Part shown: positions 55,544-64,000 of the stretch, one piece after another
How positions within the stretch are numbered: the first letter of the stretch is position 1
Layout of the letters: the number at the start of each line of letters is the position of its first letter
DNA from: Pseudomonas mucoides
Lineage (GTDB): Bacteria; Pseudomonadota; Gammaproteobacteria; Pseudomonadales; Pseudomonadaceae
DNA: 64,000 nucleotides
Direction of reading: 5' to 3'
Assembly: GCF_015461845.1 (NCBI RefSeq)
Contig: NZ_JACOPW010000001.1
Location: forward strand, 1,686,757 to 1,750,756
The notes under the pieces: model-generated
Databases searched by the model: none
Seen by the model: the letters and a program-made list of their open reading frames with translations, nothing else
Told to the model about the DNA's origin: nothing
Made by a program: the position numbers and the translations under genes

Positions 55544-55719
55544 TTTGCCGTCTCCACGAAAGGGGTAACCAGCCACCAGCCTAGATCGAAAGTGGCCGCC
55601 CCCTGCCGGCGAGAGTGCTTCCAGATGTTGCTCATATCCTGTAACGCCCACAGGCCCATCGATTAAAACGATATACACTCAAGCAAATCTATAAAAACCG
55701 TCCACCGGGTACTTTCCCC

Positions 55720-56634
55720 ATGATGACCCTGCGTCAGATTCGTCATTTTATCGCCGTGGCCGAGACCGGTTCGATCTCTGCCGCCGCGCAAACCGCGTTC
55801 ATTTCCCAATCGACCTTGACCCTGGCGATTCAGCAACTGGAAGAAGAGATTGGCGTCGGCCTGTTCAACCGACACGCCAAGGGCATGAGCCTGACTCACC
55901 AGGGCCATCAGTTTCTGCGCCAGGCGCACCTGATTCTCGCCACCGTCGATAACGCCAAACGCAGCCTGCAACAGAGCACCGACCAGGTGGCCGGCCAGTT
56001 GATCATTGGCGTAACCAGCCTCGTGGCCGGTTACTACCTGGCGGATTTGCTCACCCGCTTTCAGCGCGCCTACCCCAACGTCGAGATCCGGGTGATGGAG
56101 GATGAACGCCCCTACATCGAGCATTTGCTGGTCAGCGGCGAGATCGACGTTGGTGTGCTGATCCTCTCCAACCTCGAAGACCGTCACGCCCTGCAAACCG
56201 AAGTCCTGACGCATTCGCCCCACCGTTTATGGCTGCCGGCGCAGCATCCATTGCTCGAACACGACAGCATCAACCTCGCCGACGTGGCGCGCGAACCGCT
56301 GATTCAACTGAACGTCGATGAAATGGACCGCAACGCCCAGCGCATGTGGTCCGCCGCTTCCCTGCAACCGCGCATCACCCTGAGAACCGCGTCAACGGAA
56401 GCCGTGCGAAGCCTGGTGGCCGCCGGTTTGGGCGTGTCGATCCAGCCTGACATGACCTATCGACCGTGGTCGCTGGAGGGCGACATCATTGAAGCGCGGC
56501 CGATTGCCGACTTGAGTCAGACCCTTGACGTCGGCCTGGCTTGGCGCCGCGGCACTGCGCGTCCGGCGCTGGTCGATCCTTTCCTGACCGTCGCCCGCGA
56601 GCAACCCCACGGCGGACGCAAGCCATCTATTTAA
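55720..56634 (+). CDS. LysR-family transcriptional regulator
   Basis: This 304-aa LTTR has an HTH at residues 3-62 ('LRQIRHFIAVAETGSISAAAQTAFISQSTLTLAIQQLE', read in parts) and a PBP2-like effector domain from ~93. It is located 102 bases upstream of the first aldehyde dehydrogenase on the same strand, so it is the likely regulator of the downstream polyamine-type block. LysR genes are more often divergent from their targets, so this is tentative. Confidence 0.9.
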   Translation: MMTLRQIRHFIAVAETGSISAAAQTAFISQSTLTLAIQQLEEEIGVGLFNRHAKGMSLTHQGHQFLRQAHLILATVDNAKRSLQQSTDQVAGQLIIGVTSLVAGYYLADLLTRFQRAYPNVEIRVMEDERPYIEHLLVSGEIDVGVLILSNLEDRHALQTEVLTHSPHRLWLPAQHPLLEHDSINLADVAREPLIQLNVDEMDRNAQRMWSAASLQPRITLRTASTEAVRSLVAAGLGVSIQPDMTYRPWSLEGDIIEARPIADLSQTLDVGLAWRRGTARPALVDPFLTVAREQPHGGRKPSI

Positions 56635-56736
56635 TCGAACGCCACCTTCAGTATTTAGTATTTGTCGACCTCGGGTCCGCGCACTAGTCTTGCTGCATCT
56701 ATATAAGACGGCCGGGCCCCAGTCACAGGGAGCAGC

Positions 56737-58224
56737 ATGGCCACACAAGAAAAGAGAACCCGAAAAATGGCTGGCGCGCAGACCCCGTTGTTCACCGCGT
56801 TGTTGATCGATGGCGAATTGGTCGCAGGTCAGGGTTTTGTCGAACCGATCCTCAACCCCGCCACCGGGGAAGTGCTGACCCACATCGCCGAAGCCAGCAC
56901 CGAGCAAGTCGAAGCCGCGATTCTCGCCGCGCATAACGCCTTTGCCAGTTGGTCGAGGACCACCCCGCAGCAACGCTCGAACCTGTTGCTGGACATCGCC
57001 AACGCCATCGAAAAACAAGCCGACCTCCTCGCCCGTCTCGAATCCCTGAACTGCGGCAAGCCGTTGCACCTGGCCCGCCAGGACGATTTGAGCGCGACGG
57101 TGGATGTGTTCCGCTTCTTTGCCGGTGCCGTGCGCTGCCAGACCGGCCAGCTCAGCGGCGAATACTTGCCGGGCTACACCAGCATGGTCCGTCGCGATCC
57201 TATCGGGGTCGTCGCGTCCATCGCGCCCTGGAACTACCCGATCATGATGGCCGCGTGGAAAATCGCCCCGGCCCTCGCCGCCGGCAACACGCTGGTGTTC
57301 AAACCGTCCGAACACACGCCGCTGTCGATCCTGGCCCTGGCCCCGGCACTGGCAGAAATCCTGCCGCGCGGCGTGATCAACATCGTCTGCGGCGGCGGTG
57401 AAGGCGTCGGCAGCCATTTGGTCAGCCACCCGAAAATCCGCATGGTGTCGCTGACCGGCGATATCGTCACCGGGCAAAAAATCCTCCAGGCCGCTGCCAA
57501 GACGTTGAAACGCACGCACCTTGAACTCGGTGGCAAAGCGCCGGTGATCGTCTGCAACGATGCGGACATTCAAGCGGTGGTCGAAGGCGTGCGCACTTAC
57601 GGTTACTACAACGCCGGTCAGGATTGCACCGCCGCGTGCCGGATTTATGCACAAGCCGGGATTCATGACCGGTTGGTGGCCGAGCTCGGCGCGGCGGTCA
57701 GCAGCCTGCGCTTTGCCGGTAAACGCGACGCCGACAATGAAATCGGCCCGCTGATCAGCACCCGCCAGCGCGACCGCGTGGCCAGTTTCGTCGAACGCGC
57801 CCTCGGCCAGCCGCATATCGAACGGGTGACCGGCGCGGCAGTGCACTCCGGCGCTGGCTTCTACTACCAACCGACACTGCTGGCCGGCTGCAAGCAGAGC
57901 GATGAGATCGTCCAGCGCGAAGTGTTCGGGCCGGTGGTCACTGTGACCCGTTTCGATGGGCTCGAACAAGCGGTGGACTGGGCCAACGACTCGGAATACG
58001 GCCTCGCCTCCTCGGTCTGGACCCAGAACCTCGACAAGGCGATGCAGGTCGCGGCGCGTTTGCAGTACGGCTGCACGTGGATCAACAGCCATTTCATGCT
58101 GGTCAGCGAAATGCCCCATGGCGGCTTGAAGCGTTCGGGCTACGGCAAAGACTTATCCAGCGATTCGCTCCAGGACTACAGCGTGGTGCGCCACATCATG
58201 GCGCGCCACGGACAGCATCTCTGA
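56737..58224 (+). CDS. Aldehyde dehydrogenase, PatD-like (gamma-aminobutyraldehyde type)
   Basis: This 495-aa NAD-dependent dehydrogenase has the catalytic Cys297 in '[11 protein letters not shown]', the Glu region 'LELGGKAPV' and Rossmann Gly stretch '[10 protein letters not shown]'. It is similar throughout to the PatD family, as is the second ALDH at the window end, of which it is a diverged paralogue. Its N-terminus is ~20 residues longer; the ATG 56737 or 56767 could be used. It probably oxidises an aminoaldehyde from polyamine breakdown (putrescine to GABA). The substrate is inferred from context. Confidence 0.85.
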   Translation: MATQEKRTRKMAGAQTPLFTALLIDGELVAGQGFVEPILNPATGEVLTHIAEASTEQVEAAILAAHNAFASWSRTTPQQRSNLLLDIANAIEKQADLLARLESLNCGKPLHLARQDDLSATVDVFRFFAGAVRCQTGQLSGEYLPGYTSMVRRDPIGVVASIAPWNYPIMMAAWKIAPALAAGNTLVFKPSEHTPLSILALAPALAEILPRGVINIVCGGGEGVGSHLVSHPKIRMVSLTGDIVTGQKILQAAAKTLKRTHLELGGKAPVIVCNDADIQAVVEGVRTYGYYNAGQDCTAACRIYAQAGIHDRLVAELGAAVSSLRFAGKRDADNEIGPLISTRQRDRVASFVERALGQPHIERVTGAAVHSGAGFYYQPTLLAGCKQSDEIVQREVFGPVVTVTRFDGLEQAVDWANDSEYGLASSVWTQNLDKAMQVAARLQYGCTWINSHFMLVSEMPHGGLKRSGYGKDLSSDSLQDYSVVRHIMARHGQHL

Positions 58225-58306
58225 CTACGCTAATAACAAGCCGCTAACGGCATGCTTCACCACGTTCACAACTGCCCCGACCATAATTAAAGAAGAGGGA
58301 ATTCCC

Positions 58307-59458
58307 ATGTTCGTGCACAAGACCGCACTGCTCAGTGCAATCACCACCGCGCTGCTGGCGAGTGCCAGCCTCCAGGCCGCCGAACCGCTGAAAGCGGTGG
58401 GGGCCGGCGAAGGTCAGCTGGATATTGTGGCTTGGCCGGGCTACATCGAACGTGGCGAAAGCGACAAGGCCTACGACTGGGTGACCGGTTTCGAGAAGGA
58501 GACCGGCTGCAAGGTCAATGTGAAAACCGCCGCCACTTCCGATGAAATGGTCAGTTTGATGGCCAAGGGCGGTTACGACCTGGTCACCGCGTCTGGCGAT
58601 GCTTCGTTGCGGTTGATCGTCGGCAAGCGTGTGCAGCCGATCAACACCGCGTTGATCCCGAACTGGAAGAACATCGACCCGCGTCTGAAAGATGCGCCGT
58701 GGTACGTGGTCAACAAGCAGACCTACGGCACCCCATATCAGTGGGGCCCGAACGTGTTGATGTACAACACCAACGTGTTCAAGACTGCGCCGACCAGTTG
58801 GGGCGTGGTGTTCAATGCGCAAAACCTGCCGGACGGCAAGCCGAACAAGGGACGCGTGCAGGCCTATGACGGCCCGATCTACATCGCCGACGCCGCGCTG
58901 TACCTGAAAACCGCCAAGCCGGAATTGGGTATCCAGAACCCGTATGAACTGACCGAAGCCCAGTACAAAGCCGTGCTCGATCTGCTGCGCGCGCAGCAGC
59001 CGCTGATCCACCGCTACTGGCACGACACCACCGTGCAGATGAGCGACTTCAAAAACGAAGGCGTGGTCGCGTCCGGCGCCTGGCCCTATCAAGTCAACGG
59101 CCTGATGAACGAGAAGCAGCCGATTGCGTCGACCATCCCGACAGAAGGCGCCACCGGTTGGGCCGACACCACCATGATGCACACCGAGGCCAAGCACCCG
59201 AACTGCGCTTACAAGTGGATGGACTGGTCGCTGCAACCGAAAGTCCAGGGTGATGTGGCGGCGTGGTTTGGTTCGTTGCCAGCGGTGCCAGCGGCGTGCA
59301 CCGGCAGCGAATTGCTCGGCGCTGAAGGTTGCAAGACCAATGGTTTCGACCAGTTCGAGAAGATCGCCTTCTGGAAAACCCCGCAGGCTGAAGGCGGCAA
59401 GTTCGTGCCATACAGCCGCTGGACCCAGGACTACATCGCAATCATGGGCGGCCGCTAA
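58307..59458 (+). CDS. ydcS: Polyamine-type ABC substrate-binding protein, YdcS-like
   Basis: This 383-aa periplasmic protein has a Sec signal (about 1-23, 'LQA|AEP'). It is strikingly like E. coli YdcS (381 aa): 'LDIVAWPGYIERGESDK', 'VTASGDASLRLIVGKRVQPI', 'KNEGVVASGAWPYQ', 'AYKWMDWSL' and the C-terminal 'WTQDYIAIMGGR'. It is the solute receptor of the putrescine/spermidine-type importer encoded by the next three genes. E. coli YdcS has also been linked to polyhydroxybutyrate complexes. Confidence 0.9.
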   Translation: MFVHKTALLSAITTALLASASLQAAEPLKAVGAGEGQLDIVAWPGYIERGESDKAYDWVTGFEKETGCKVNVKTAATSDEMVSLMAKGGYDLVTASGDASLRLIVGKRVQPINTALIPNWKNIDPRLKDAPWYVVNKQTYGTPYQWGPNVLMYNTNVFKTAPTSWGVVFNAQNLPDGKPNKGRVQAYDGPIYIADAALYLKTAKPELGIQNPYELTEAQYKAVLDLLRAQQPLIHRYWHDTTVQMSDFKNEGVVASGAWPYQVNGLMNEKQPIASTIPTEGATGWADTTMMHTEAKHPNCAYKWMDWSLQPKVQGDVAAWFGSLPAVPAACTGSELLGAEGCKTNGFDQFEKIAFWKTPQAEGGKFVPYSRWTQDYIAIMGGR

Positions 59459-59467
59459 CCCACCGGC

Positions 59468-59604
59468 CCCTGTGGCGAGGGAGCTTGCTCCCGCTGGGTG
59501 GCGAAGCTGCCCCAAAACCCGTTAATGCGGTCAATCAGAGAGACCGCATCAGTCCTTTTGGGAGTGCTGCGCACTCCAGCGGGAGCAAGCTCCCTCGCCA
59601 CAAT
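59468..59604. repeat. Large inverted repeat between ydcS and ydcT
   Basis: 'cctgtggcgagggagcttgc' and its inverted copy 'gcaagctccctcgccaca' (about 59584-59602) flank a spacer with a second dyad ('aatgcggtc' / 'gaccgcatc'). It breaks the operon at the usual place where a REP lowers distal-gene expression relative to the binding protein. Confidence 0.82.
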
Positions 59605-59694
59605 AAGTTTTCCAACCAGAAAGTTGATTCAGATTTTTCAGAAGTCCAGGCAGGGCCGCTGTGACGGCCCTCGCCTTTTTTGGAGCACCGCACC

Positions 59695-60732
59695 ATGACG
59701 CTTGCAGTCCAGTTCACCAACGTTTCCCGTCTGTTCGGCGAAGTGAAAGCCGTAGACCGGGTTTCCATCGACATCCAGGACGGCGAGTTTTTCTCCATGC
59801 TGGGCCCTTCCGGCTCGGGCAAAACCACCTGTTTGCGCCTGATTGCCGGTTTCGAACAACCGAGTGCAGGCTCGATCCGCATTCATGGCGAAGAAGCCGC
59901 CGGGCTGCCGCCGTATGAGCGTGACGTCAACACGGTATTTCAGGATTACGCGCTGTTCCCGCACATGAACGTCCTCGACAACGTCGCCTACGGTTTGAAA
60001 GTCAAAGGCGTTGGTAAAGCCGAACGGCAGAAACGCGCCGAAGAAGCCCTCGACATGGTCGCCCTCGGCGGCTACGGCGAGCGCAAACCGGTGCAACTGT
60101 CCGGTGGTCAGCGCCAGCGTGTGGCTCTGGCCCGCGCGCTGGTCAATCGCCCGCGTGTGCTGCTGCTCGACGAGCCGTTGGGCGCCCTCGACTTGAAGCT
60201 GCGCGAGCAGATGCAAAGCGAGCTGAAGAAACTGCAACGCCAACTCGGCATCACCTTCATCTTCGTCACCCACGACCAGACCGAAGCGCTGTCGATGTCT
60301 GACCGCGTAGCCGTGTTCAACAAGGGCCGCATCGAACAGGTCGACACCCCGCGCAATCTCTACATGAAACCGGCCACGACCTTTGTCGCCGAATTCGTCG
60401 GCACCTCGAATGTGATTCGCGGCGATCTGGCGAAGCAGTTGAGTGGCAACCCACAGCCGTTTTCGATTCGCCCGGAACACGTGCGATTTGCCGAAGGCCC
60501 GTTGGCCAGCCACGAGATAGAAGTCAGCGGTTTGCTCCACGACATTCAGTACCAAGGCAGCGCCACGCGCTACGAGATGAAACTGGAAAACGGCCAGACC
60601 CTGAACATCAGCCAGGCCAACAACCAATGGCTGGACGTCAGCGCCCAGCACCAGACCGGGCAACGCATCAGCGCTCGCTGGGCACGGGAAGCGATGATCC
60701 CGCTGCACGACACCGTTGTCGGCGGGGTGTGA
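59695..60732 (+). CDS. ydcT: ABC transporter ATP-binding protein, YdcT/PotA-like
   Basis: This 345-aa ATPase has Walker A 'GPSGSGKT' (37-44), Q-loop 'VFQDYALFPHM', signature 'LSGGQRQRVALARAL', Walker B 'VLLLDEPLGALD' and switch His 'FVTHDQTEAL'. A C-terminal TOBE-type domain (about 285-345) is typical of the polyamine/spermidine subfamily. The start is ATG 59695 with 'ggag' 10 bases upstream. Confidence 0.93.
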   Translation: MTLAVQFTNVSRLFGEVKAVDRVSIDIQDGEFFSMLGPSGSGKTTCLRLIAGFEQPSAGSIRIHGEEAAGLPPYERDVNTVFQDYALFPHMNVLDNVAYGLKVKGVGKAERQKRAEEALDMVALGGYGERKPVQLSGGQRQRVALARALVNRPRVLLLDEPLGALDLKLREQMQSELKKLQRQLGITFIFVTHDQTEALSMSDRVAVFNKGRIEQVDTPRNLYMKPATTFVAEFVGTSNVIRGDLAKQLSGNPQPFSIRPEHVRFAEGPLASHEIEVSGLLHDIQYQGSATRYEMKLENGQTLNISQANNQWLDVSAQHQTGQRISARWAREAMIPLHDTVVGGV

Positions 60733-60733
60733 G

Positions 60734-61681
60734 ATGAACACCGTGGCTATCCCTCAAACCCCGGCCAACGGTTCGCCGTTGCGCAGGTTTTCCAACCTGT
60801 TGTATCGCCGGCCGAACCTGTACCTGTCGATGCTGCTGGTGCCGCCGCTGCTATGGTTCGGCGCTATTTACCTCGGCTCGTTGCTGGTGCTGTTGTGGCA
60901 AGGTTTCTACACCTTCGATGACTTCACCATGGCGGTCACACCCGACCTGACCCTGGCGAACTTCGCGGCGCTGTTCCAGCCGTCGAACTTCGACATTATC
61001 CTGCGCACCTTGAGCATGGCCGTCGTCGTCTCCATCGCCAGCGCCATCGTCGCGTTCCCGATCGCCTACTACATGGCGCGCTACACCACCGGCAAGACCA
61101 AGGCGTTTTTCTATATCGCGGTGATGATGCCGATGTGGGCCAGTTACATCGTCAAGGCGTATGCCTGGACCTTGCTGCTGGCCAAGGGCGGTGTCGCACA
61201 GTGGTTCGTTCAGCACTTGGGGCTGGAGCCGGTGTTGCAGTTTGTGCTGGGCATTCCGGGCGTGGGCGGCAGCACCTTGTCGACCTCGCATCTGGGTCGC
61301 TTCATGGTGTTTGTCTACATCTGGCTGCCGTTCATGATCCTGCCGATCCAGGCGTCGCTGGAACGTCTGCCGCCATCGCTGTTGCAAGCCTCGGCAGACC
61401 TCGGCGCCAAACCGCGCCAGACCTTCATGCAAGTGATTCTGCCGCTGTCGATTCCGGGCATTGCCGCCGGTTCGATCTTCACCTTTTCCCTGACCCTGGG
61501 CGACTTCATCGTGCCGCAACTGGTCGGCCCACCGGGCTACTTCGTCGGCAGCATGGTGTACGCCCAGCAAGGCGCGATCGGCAACATGCCAATGGCGGCG
61601 GCCTTCACCCTGGTGCCGATTGTGTTGATCGCCATCTACCTGACTATCGTCAAACGACTGGGGGCCTTCGATGCACTCTGA
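60734..61681 (+). CDS. ydcU: ABC transporter permease, YdcU/PotB-like
   Basis: This 315-aa inner-membrane permease has six predicted TM helices. The EAA-type loop is near '[27 protein letters not shown]' (read in parts), where it meets the ATPase. It starts one base after the ydcT stop. Confidence 0.92.
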   Translation: MNTVAIPQTPANGSPLRRFSNLLYRRPNLYLSMLLVPPLLWFGAIYLGSLLVLLWQGFYTFDDFTMAVTPDLTLANFAALFQPSNFDIILRTLSMAVVVSIASAIVAFPIAYYMARYTTGKTKAFFYIAVMMPMWASYIVKAYAWTLLLAKGGVAQWFVQHLGLEPVLQFVLGIPGVGGSTLSTSHLGRFMVFVYIWLPFMILPIQASLERLPPSLLQASADLGAKPRQTFMQVILPLSIPGIAAGSIFTFSLTLGDFIVPQLVGPPGYFVGSMVYAQQGAIGNMPMAAAFTLVPIVLIAIYLTIVKRLGAFDAL

Positions 61682-62480
61682 GAAAGCCTCTATAGGCCTC
61701 AAAATCGCAGCCTGGGGCGGGTTGGTGTTTCTGCACTTCCCGATCCTGATCATCTTCCTCTACGCCTTCAATACCGAAGACGCCGCGTTCAGCTTTCCTC
61801 CCAAGGGTTTCACCCTGAAGTGGATCGGCGTGGCGTTCTCGCGGCCGGACGTGCTGGAAGCAATCAAGCTCTCGCTGGAGATCGCCTCCATCGCGACCTT
61901 GATCGCCATGGTCCTTGGCACCCTCGCTTCAGCGGCGTTGTACCGCCGGGACTTCTTCGGCAAACAAGGCATCTCGCTGATGCTGATCCTGCCGATTGCG
62001 TTGCCGGGGATCATCACCGGGATCGCATTACTGGCGACCTTCAAGACGCTGGGGATCGAGCCCGGGATGTTCACCATCATCGTCGGCCACGCGACCTTCT
62101 GCGTAGTGATCGTCTACAACAACGTCATCGCCCGTTTGCGCCGCACTTCGCACAGTTTGATCGAAGCCTCGATGGACCTCGGTGCCGATGGCTGGCAGAC
62201 CTTCCGCTACATCGTCCTGCCGAACCTCGGCTCGGCGTTGCTGGCTGGCGGCATGCTCGCGTTTGCCCTGTCGTTCGACGAAATCATCGTCACCACCTTC
62301 ACCGCCGGCCATGAACGCACCCTGCCGTTGTGGCTGCTCAACCAACTCAGCCGCCCACGGGACGTGCCGGTGACCAACGTCGTCGCGATGCTGGTGATGA
62401 TGGTGACCATGCTGCCGATCCTTGGCGCCTATTACCTGACCCGGGGTGGCGAGAGTGTTGCCGGGAGCGGCGGTAAGTAA
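61671..62480 (+). CDS. ydcV: ABC transporter permease, YdcV/PotC-like
   Basis: This 269-aa second permease subunit has six TM helices and EAA loop '[22 protein letters not shown]'. It overlaps ydcU by 11 bases, indicating translational coupling and equal stoichiometry. Confidence 0.92.
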   Translation: MHSEKASIGLKIAAWGGLVFLHFPILIIFLYAFNTEDAAFSFPPKGFTLKWIGVAFSRPDVLEAIKLSLEIASIATLIAMVLGTLASAALYRRDFFGKQGISLMLILPIALPGIITGIALLATFKTLGIEPGMFTIIVGHATFCVVIVYNNVIARLRRTSHSLIEASMDLGADGWQTFRYIVLPNLGSALLAGGMLAFALSFDEIIVTTFTAGHERTLPLWLLNQLSRPRDVPVTNVVAMLVMMVTMLPILGAYYLTRGGESVAGSGGK

Positions 62481-62502
62481 ACAACTCACAGACAACAATT
62501 AT

Positions 62503-62597
62503 CTCTGTGGGAGCGGGCTTGCCCGCGATGACTGACTGACATTCAACACATGTGTCGACTGTAAAACCGCTATCGCGGGCAAGCCCGCTCCCACAGG
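62503..62597. repeat. REP-type inverted pair before the second ALDH
   Basis: 'tgtgggagcgggcttgcccgcg' and its inverted copy, with a ~45-base spacer, between ydcV and the last gene. Confidence 0.87.
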
Positions 62598-62645
62598 GCC
62601 TGATTTCCACAGAAGAACAACAATAGTTTTGAAGAGGACAGAACC

Positions 62646-64000
62646 ATGCAAACCAAACTCTTGATCAACGGCCAACTGATCGACGGCGAAGGCCCCGCCC
62701 AACCCGTATTCAACCCGGCCCTCGGTCGCGTGTTGGTGGAAATCAATGAAGCCAGCGAAGCCCAGGTCGATGCGGCCGTGCGCGCCGCCGATGCTGCCTT
62801 CGACAGCTGGTCGCAAACCCCACCGAAAGAACGTTCTCTGCTGCTGCTCAAACTCGCGGACGCCATCGAAGCCCATGGCGAAGAGCTGGCCAAACTGGAA
62901 TCGGACAACTGCGGAAAACCCTACAGCGCCGCGCTGAACGACGAGATCCCGGCCATTGCCGACGTGTTCCGTTTCTTCGCCGGCGCCAGCCGTTGCATGA
63001 GCGGTTCGGCGGGCGGGGAATACCTGCCGGGCCACACCTCGATGATCCGCCGCGACCCGGTCGGCGTGATCGCCTCCATCGCGCCGTGGAACTACCCGCT
63101 GATGATGGTCGCCTGGAAAATCGCCCCCGCCCTGGCCGCCGGTAATACCGTGGTGCTCAAGCCGTCGGAGCAAACCCCGCTGACCGCCCTGCGTCTGGCC
63201 GAACTGGCGTCGGACATTTTCCCGGCCGGCGTACTCAACCTGGTGTTTGGTCGTGGTCCATCGGTTGGCAGCCCATTGGTCACCCACCCGAAAGTGCGCA
63301 TGGTGTCGCTGACCGGCTCGATTGCCACGGGCTCGAACATCATTTCCAGCACCGCCGACAGCGTCAAACGCATGCACATGGAATTGGGCGGCAAGGCCCC
63401 GGTGATCATCTTCGATGACGCCGACATCGACGCCGCCGTGGAAGGCATCCGCACCTTCGGTTTCTACAACGCCGGCCAGGACTGCACCGCCGCGTGCCGC
63501 ATCTATGCGCAGGCTGGCATCTACGAAAAATTCGTCGAGAAACTCGGCGAGGCGGTCAGCAGCATCAAGTACGGTTTGCAGGATGATCCATCGACCGAAC
63601 TGGGGCCGCTGATCACCGCGCAACACCGCGACCGTGTGGCCGGGTTTGTCGAGCGCGCTATCGCGCAACCGCACATTCGCCTGATCACCGGCGGCAAGAC
63701 TGTGGAAGGCAACGGGTTCTTCTTCGAGCCGACCGTGTTGGCCGATGCGCATCAGGATGACGAAATCGTTCGCCGCGAAGTGTTCGGGCCAGTGGTGTCG
63801 GTGACCCAATTCACCGATGAAGCGCAGGTGCTGGGCTGGGCCAACGATTCGGACTACGGCCTGGCGTCGTCAGTCTGGACCGCGGATGTCGGCCGCGCCC
63901 ATCGGATGTCTGCTCGCTTGCAGTACGGGTGCACGTGGGTGAATACGCATTTCATGCTGGTCAGTGAAATGCCGCATGGCGGTCAGAAACTGTCCGGTTA
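62646..64000 (+). CDS. patD: Gamma-aminobutyraldehyde dehydrogenase, PatD-like (partial at window end)
   Basis: This reading frame is open to the window end; about 451 of an expected ~474 residues are seen. It starts '[20 protein letters not shown]' with 'gaggacagaacc' upstream and is strongly like E. coli PatD (YdcW) throughout. Catalytic Cys280 sits in 'GQDCTAACR', with the PatD-like endings '[17 protein letters not shown]' (here MSARLQYG...) and '[10 protein letters not shown]'. It oxidises 4-aminobutanal to GABA, following putrescine transamination. It completes the ydcSTUV-patD order known from E. coli. Confidence 0.9.
   Translation, partial: MQTKLLINGQLIDGEGPAQPVFNPALGRVLVEINEASEAQVDAAVRAADAAFDSWSQTPPKERSLLLLKLADAIEAHGEELAKLESDNCGKPYSAALNDEIPAIADVFRFFAGASRCMSGSAGGEYLPGHTSMIRRDPVGVIASIAPWNYPLMMVAWKIAPALAAGNTVVLKPSEQTPLTALRLAELASDIFPAGVLNLVFGRGPSVGSPLVTHPKVRMVSLTGSIATGSNIISSTADSVKRMHMELGGKAPVIIFDDADIDAAVEGIRTFGFYNAGQDCTAACRIYAQAGIYEKFVEKLGEAVSSIKYGLQDDPSTELGPLITAQHRDRVAGFVERAIAQPHIRLITGGKTVEGNGFFFEPTVLADAHQDDEIVRREVFGPVVSVTQFTDEAQVLGWANDSDYGLASSVWTADVGRAHRMSARLQYGCTWVNTHFMLVSEMPHGGQKLSG

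Noticed and set aside
56392..58119. 575-aa minus-strand frame opposite the first ALDH
   Set aside because: Complement of a well-supported dehydrogenase; the parallel frame opposite the second ALDH confirms it as a codon-bias shadow.

Overview
The window is a densely coded, GC-rich chromosomal segment from a fluorescent-group Pseudomonas (P. fluorescens / P. protegens-like). This rests on gene content and order, which I recognise from memory of Pseudomonas genomes: dapC, dapD, csdA/csdE/tcdA, dapE, plsB, a mexL-mexJK-type locus, rsmJ, tsaB, adk, ppc, lptF, lysS, prfB and the complete wspABCDEFR cluster. Supporting signs are codon use and many REP-type palindromes of the 'gggagcgagcttgctcgcg' type in the intergenic gaps. 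It looks like core chromosome with a few accessory genes dropped in. I see no CRISPR array, tRNA, rRNA or prophage.

Layout. 1-8.4 kb: the end of dapC, a metzincin-like protease, a Na+/H+ antiporter, an ArsC/YffB-like protein, dapD, and the sulfur-trafficking genes csdA-csdE and tcdA, with a complete IS4-family element inserted between csdE and tcdA. 8.6-16.8 kb: a GH17/GT2 beta-glucan synthase (NdvB-like), dapE-rlmA, a small hypothetical, a cold-shock protein and plsB. 16.9-24.7 kb: two hypothetical proteins, a Fic protein and the RND pump mexJK with its divergent TetR regulator mexL. 24.8-33.7 kb: rsmJ, a protein with an internal duplication, an extensin-like protein, a PEP-mutase-family enzyme, DUF72, tsaB, adk and ppc. 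33.8-43 kb: envelope lipoproteins including LptF, a DUF1704/QEGLA zinc-protein, a TetR regulator, lysS, and prfB with its programmed +1 frameshift.

43.1-51.6 kb: the complete Wsp chemosensory operon, with overlapping genes wspA-B-C-D-E-F followed by wspR. WspA senses a surface or envelope signal, the CheA-like WspE phosphorylates the diguanylate cyclase WspR, and WspC/WspF methylate and demethylate the receptor. The output is c-di-GMP, and hence adhesion and biofilm. 52-55.5 kb: a large accessory protein (Ig-like domains plus a beta-propeller) and a TerB-like protein. 55.7-64 kb: a LysR regulator, an aldehyde dehydrogenase, a four-gene polyamine-type ABC transporter matching E. coli YdcSTUV, and a second aldehyde dehydrogenase matching PatD that runs off the window end. 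This last block looks like a polyamine/GABA uptake and oxidation unit with two paralogous dehydrogenases.

I found no convincing wholly new system. The most notable items are the IS4 element centred on a 23-bp palindrome with an 11-bp target duplication, the internally duplicated 206-aa protein, the bacterial HExxxH/QEGLA protein, the leaderless propeller protein beside wsp, the doubled PatD around YdcSTUV, a candidate AlgU promoter upstream of the lptF pair, and several unexplained perfect hairpins.
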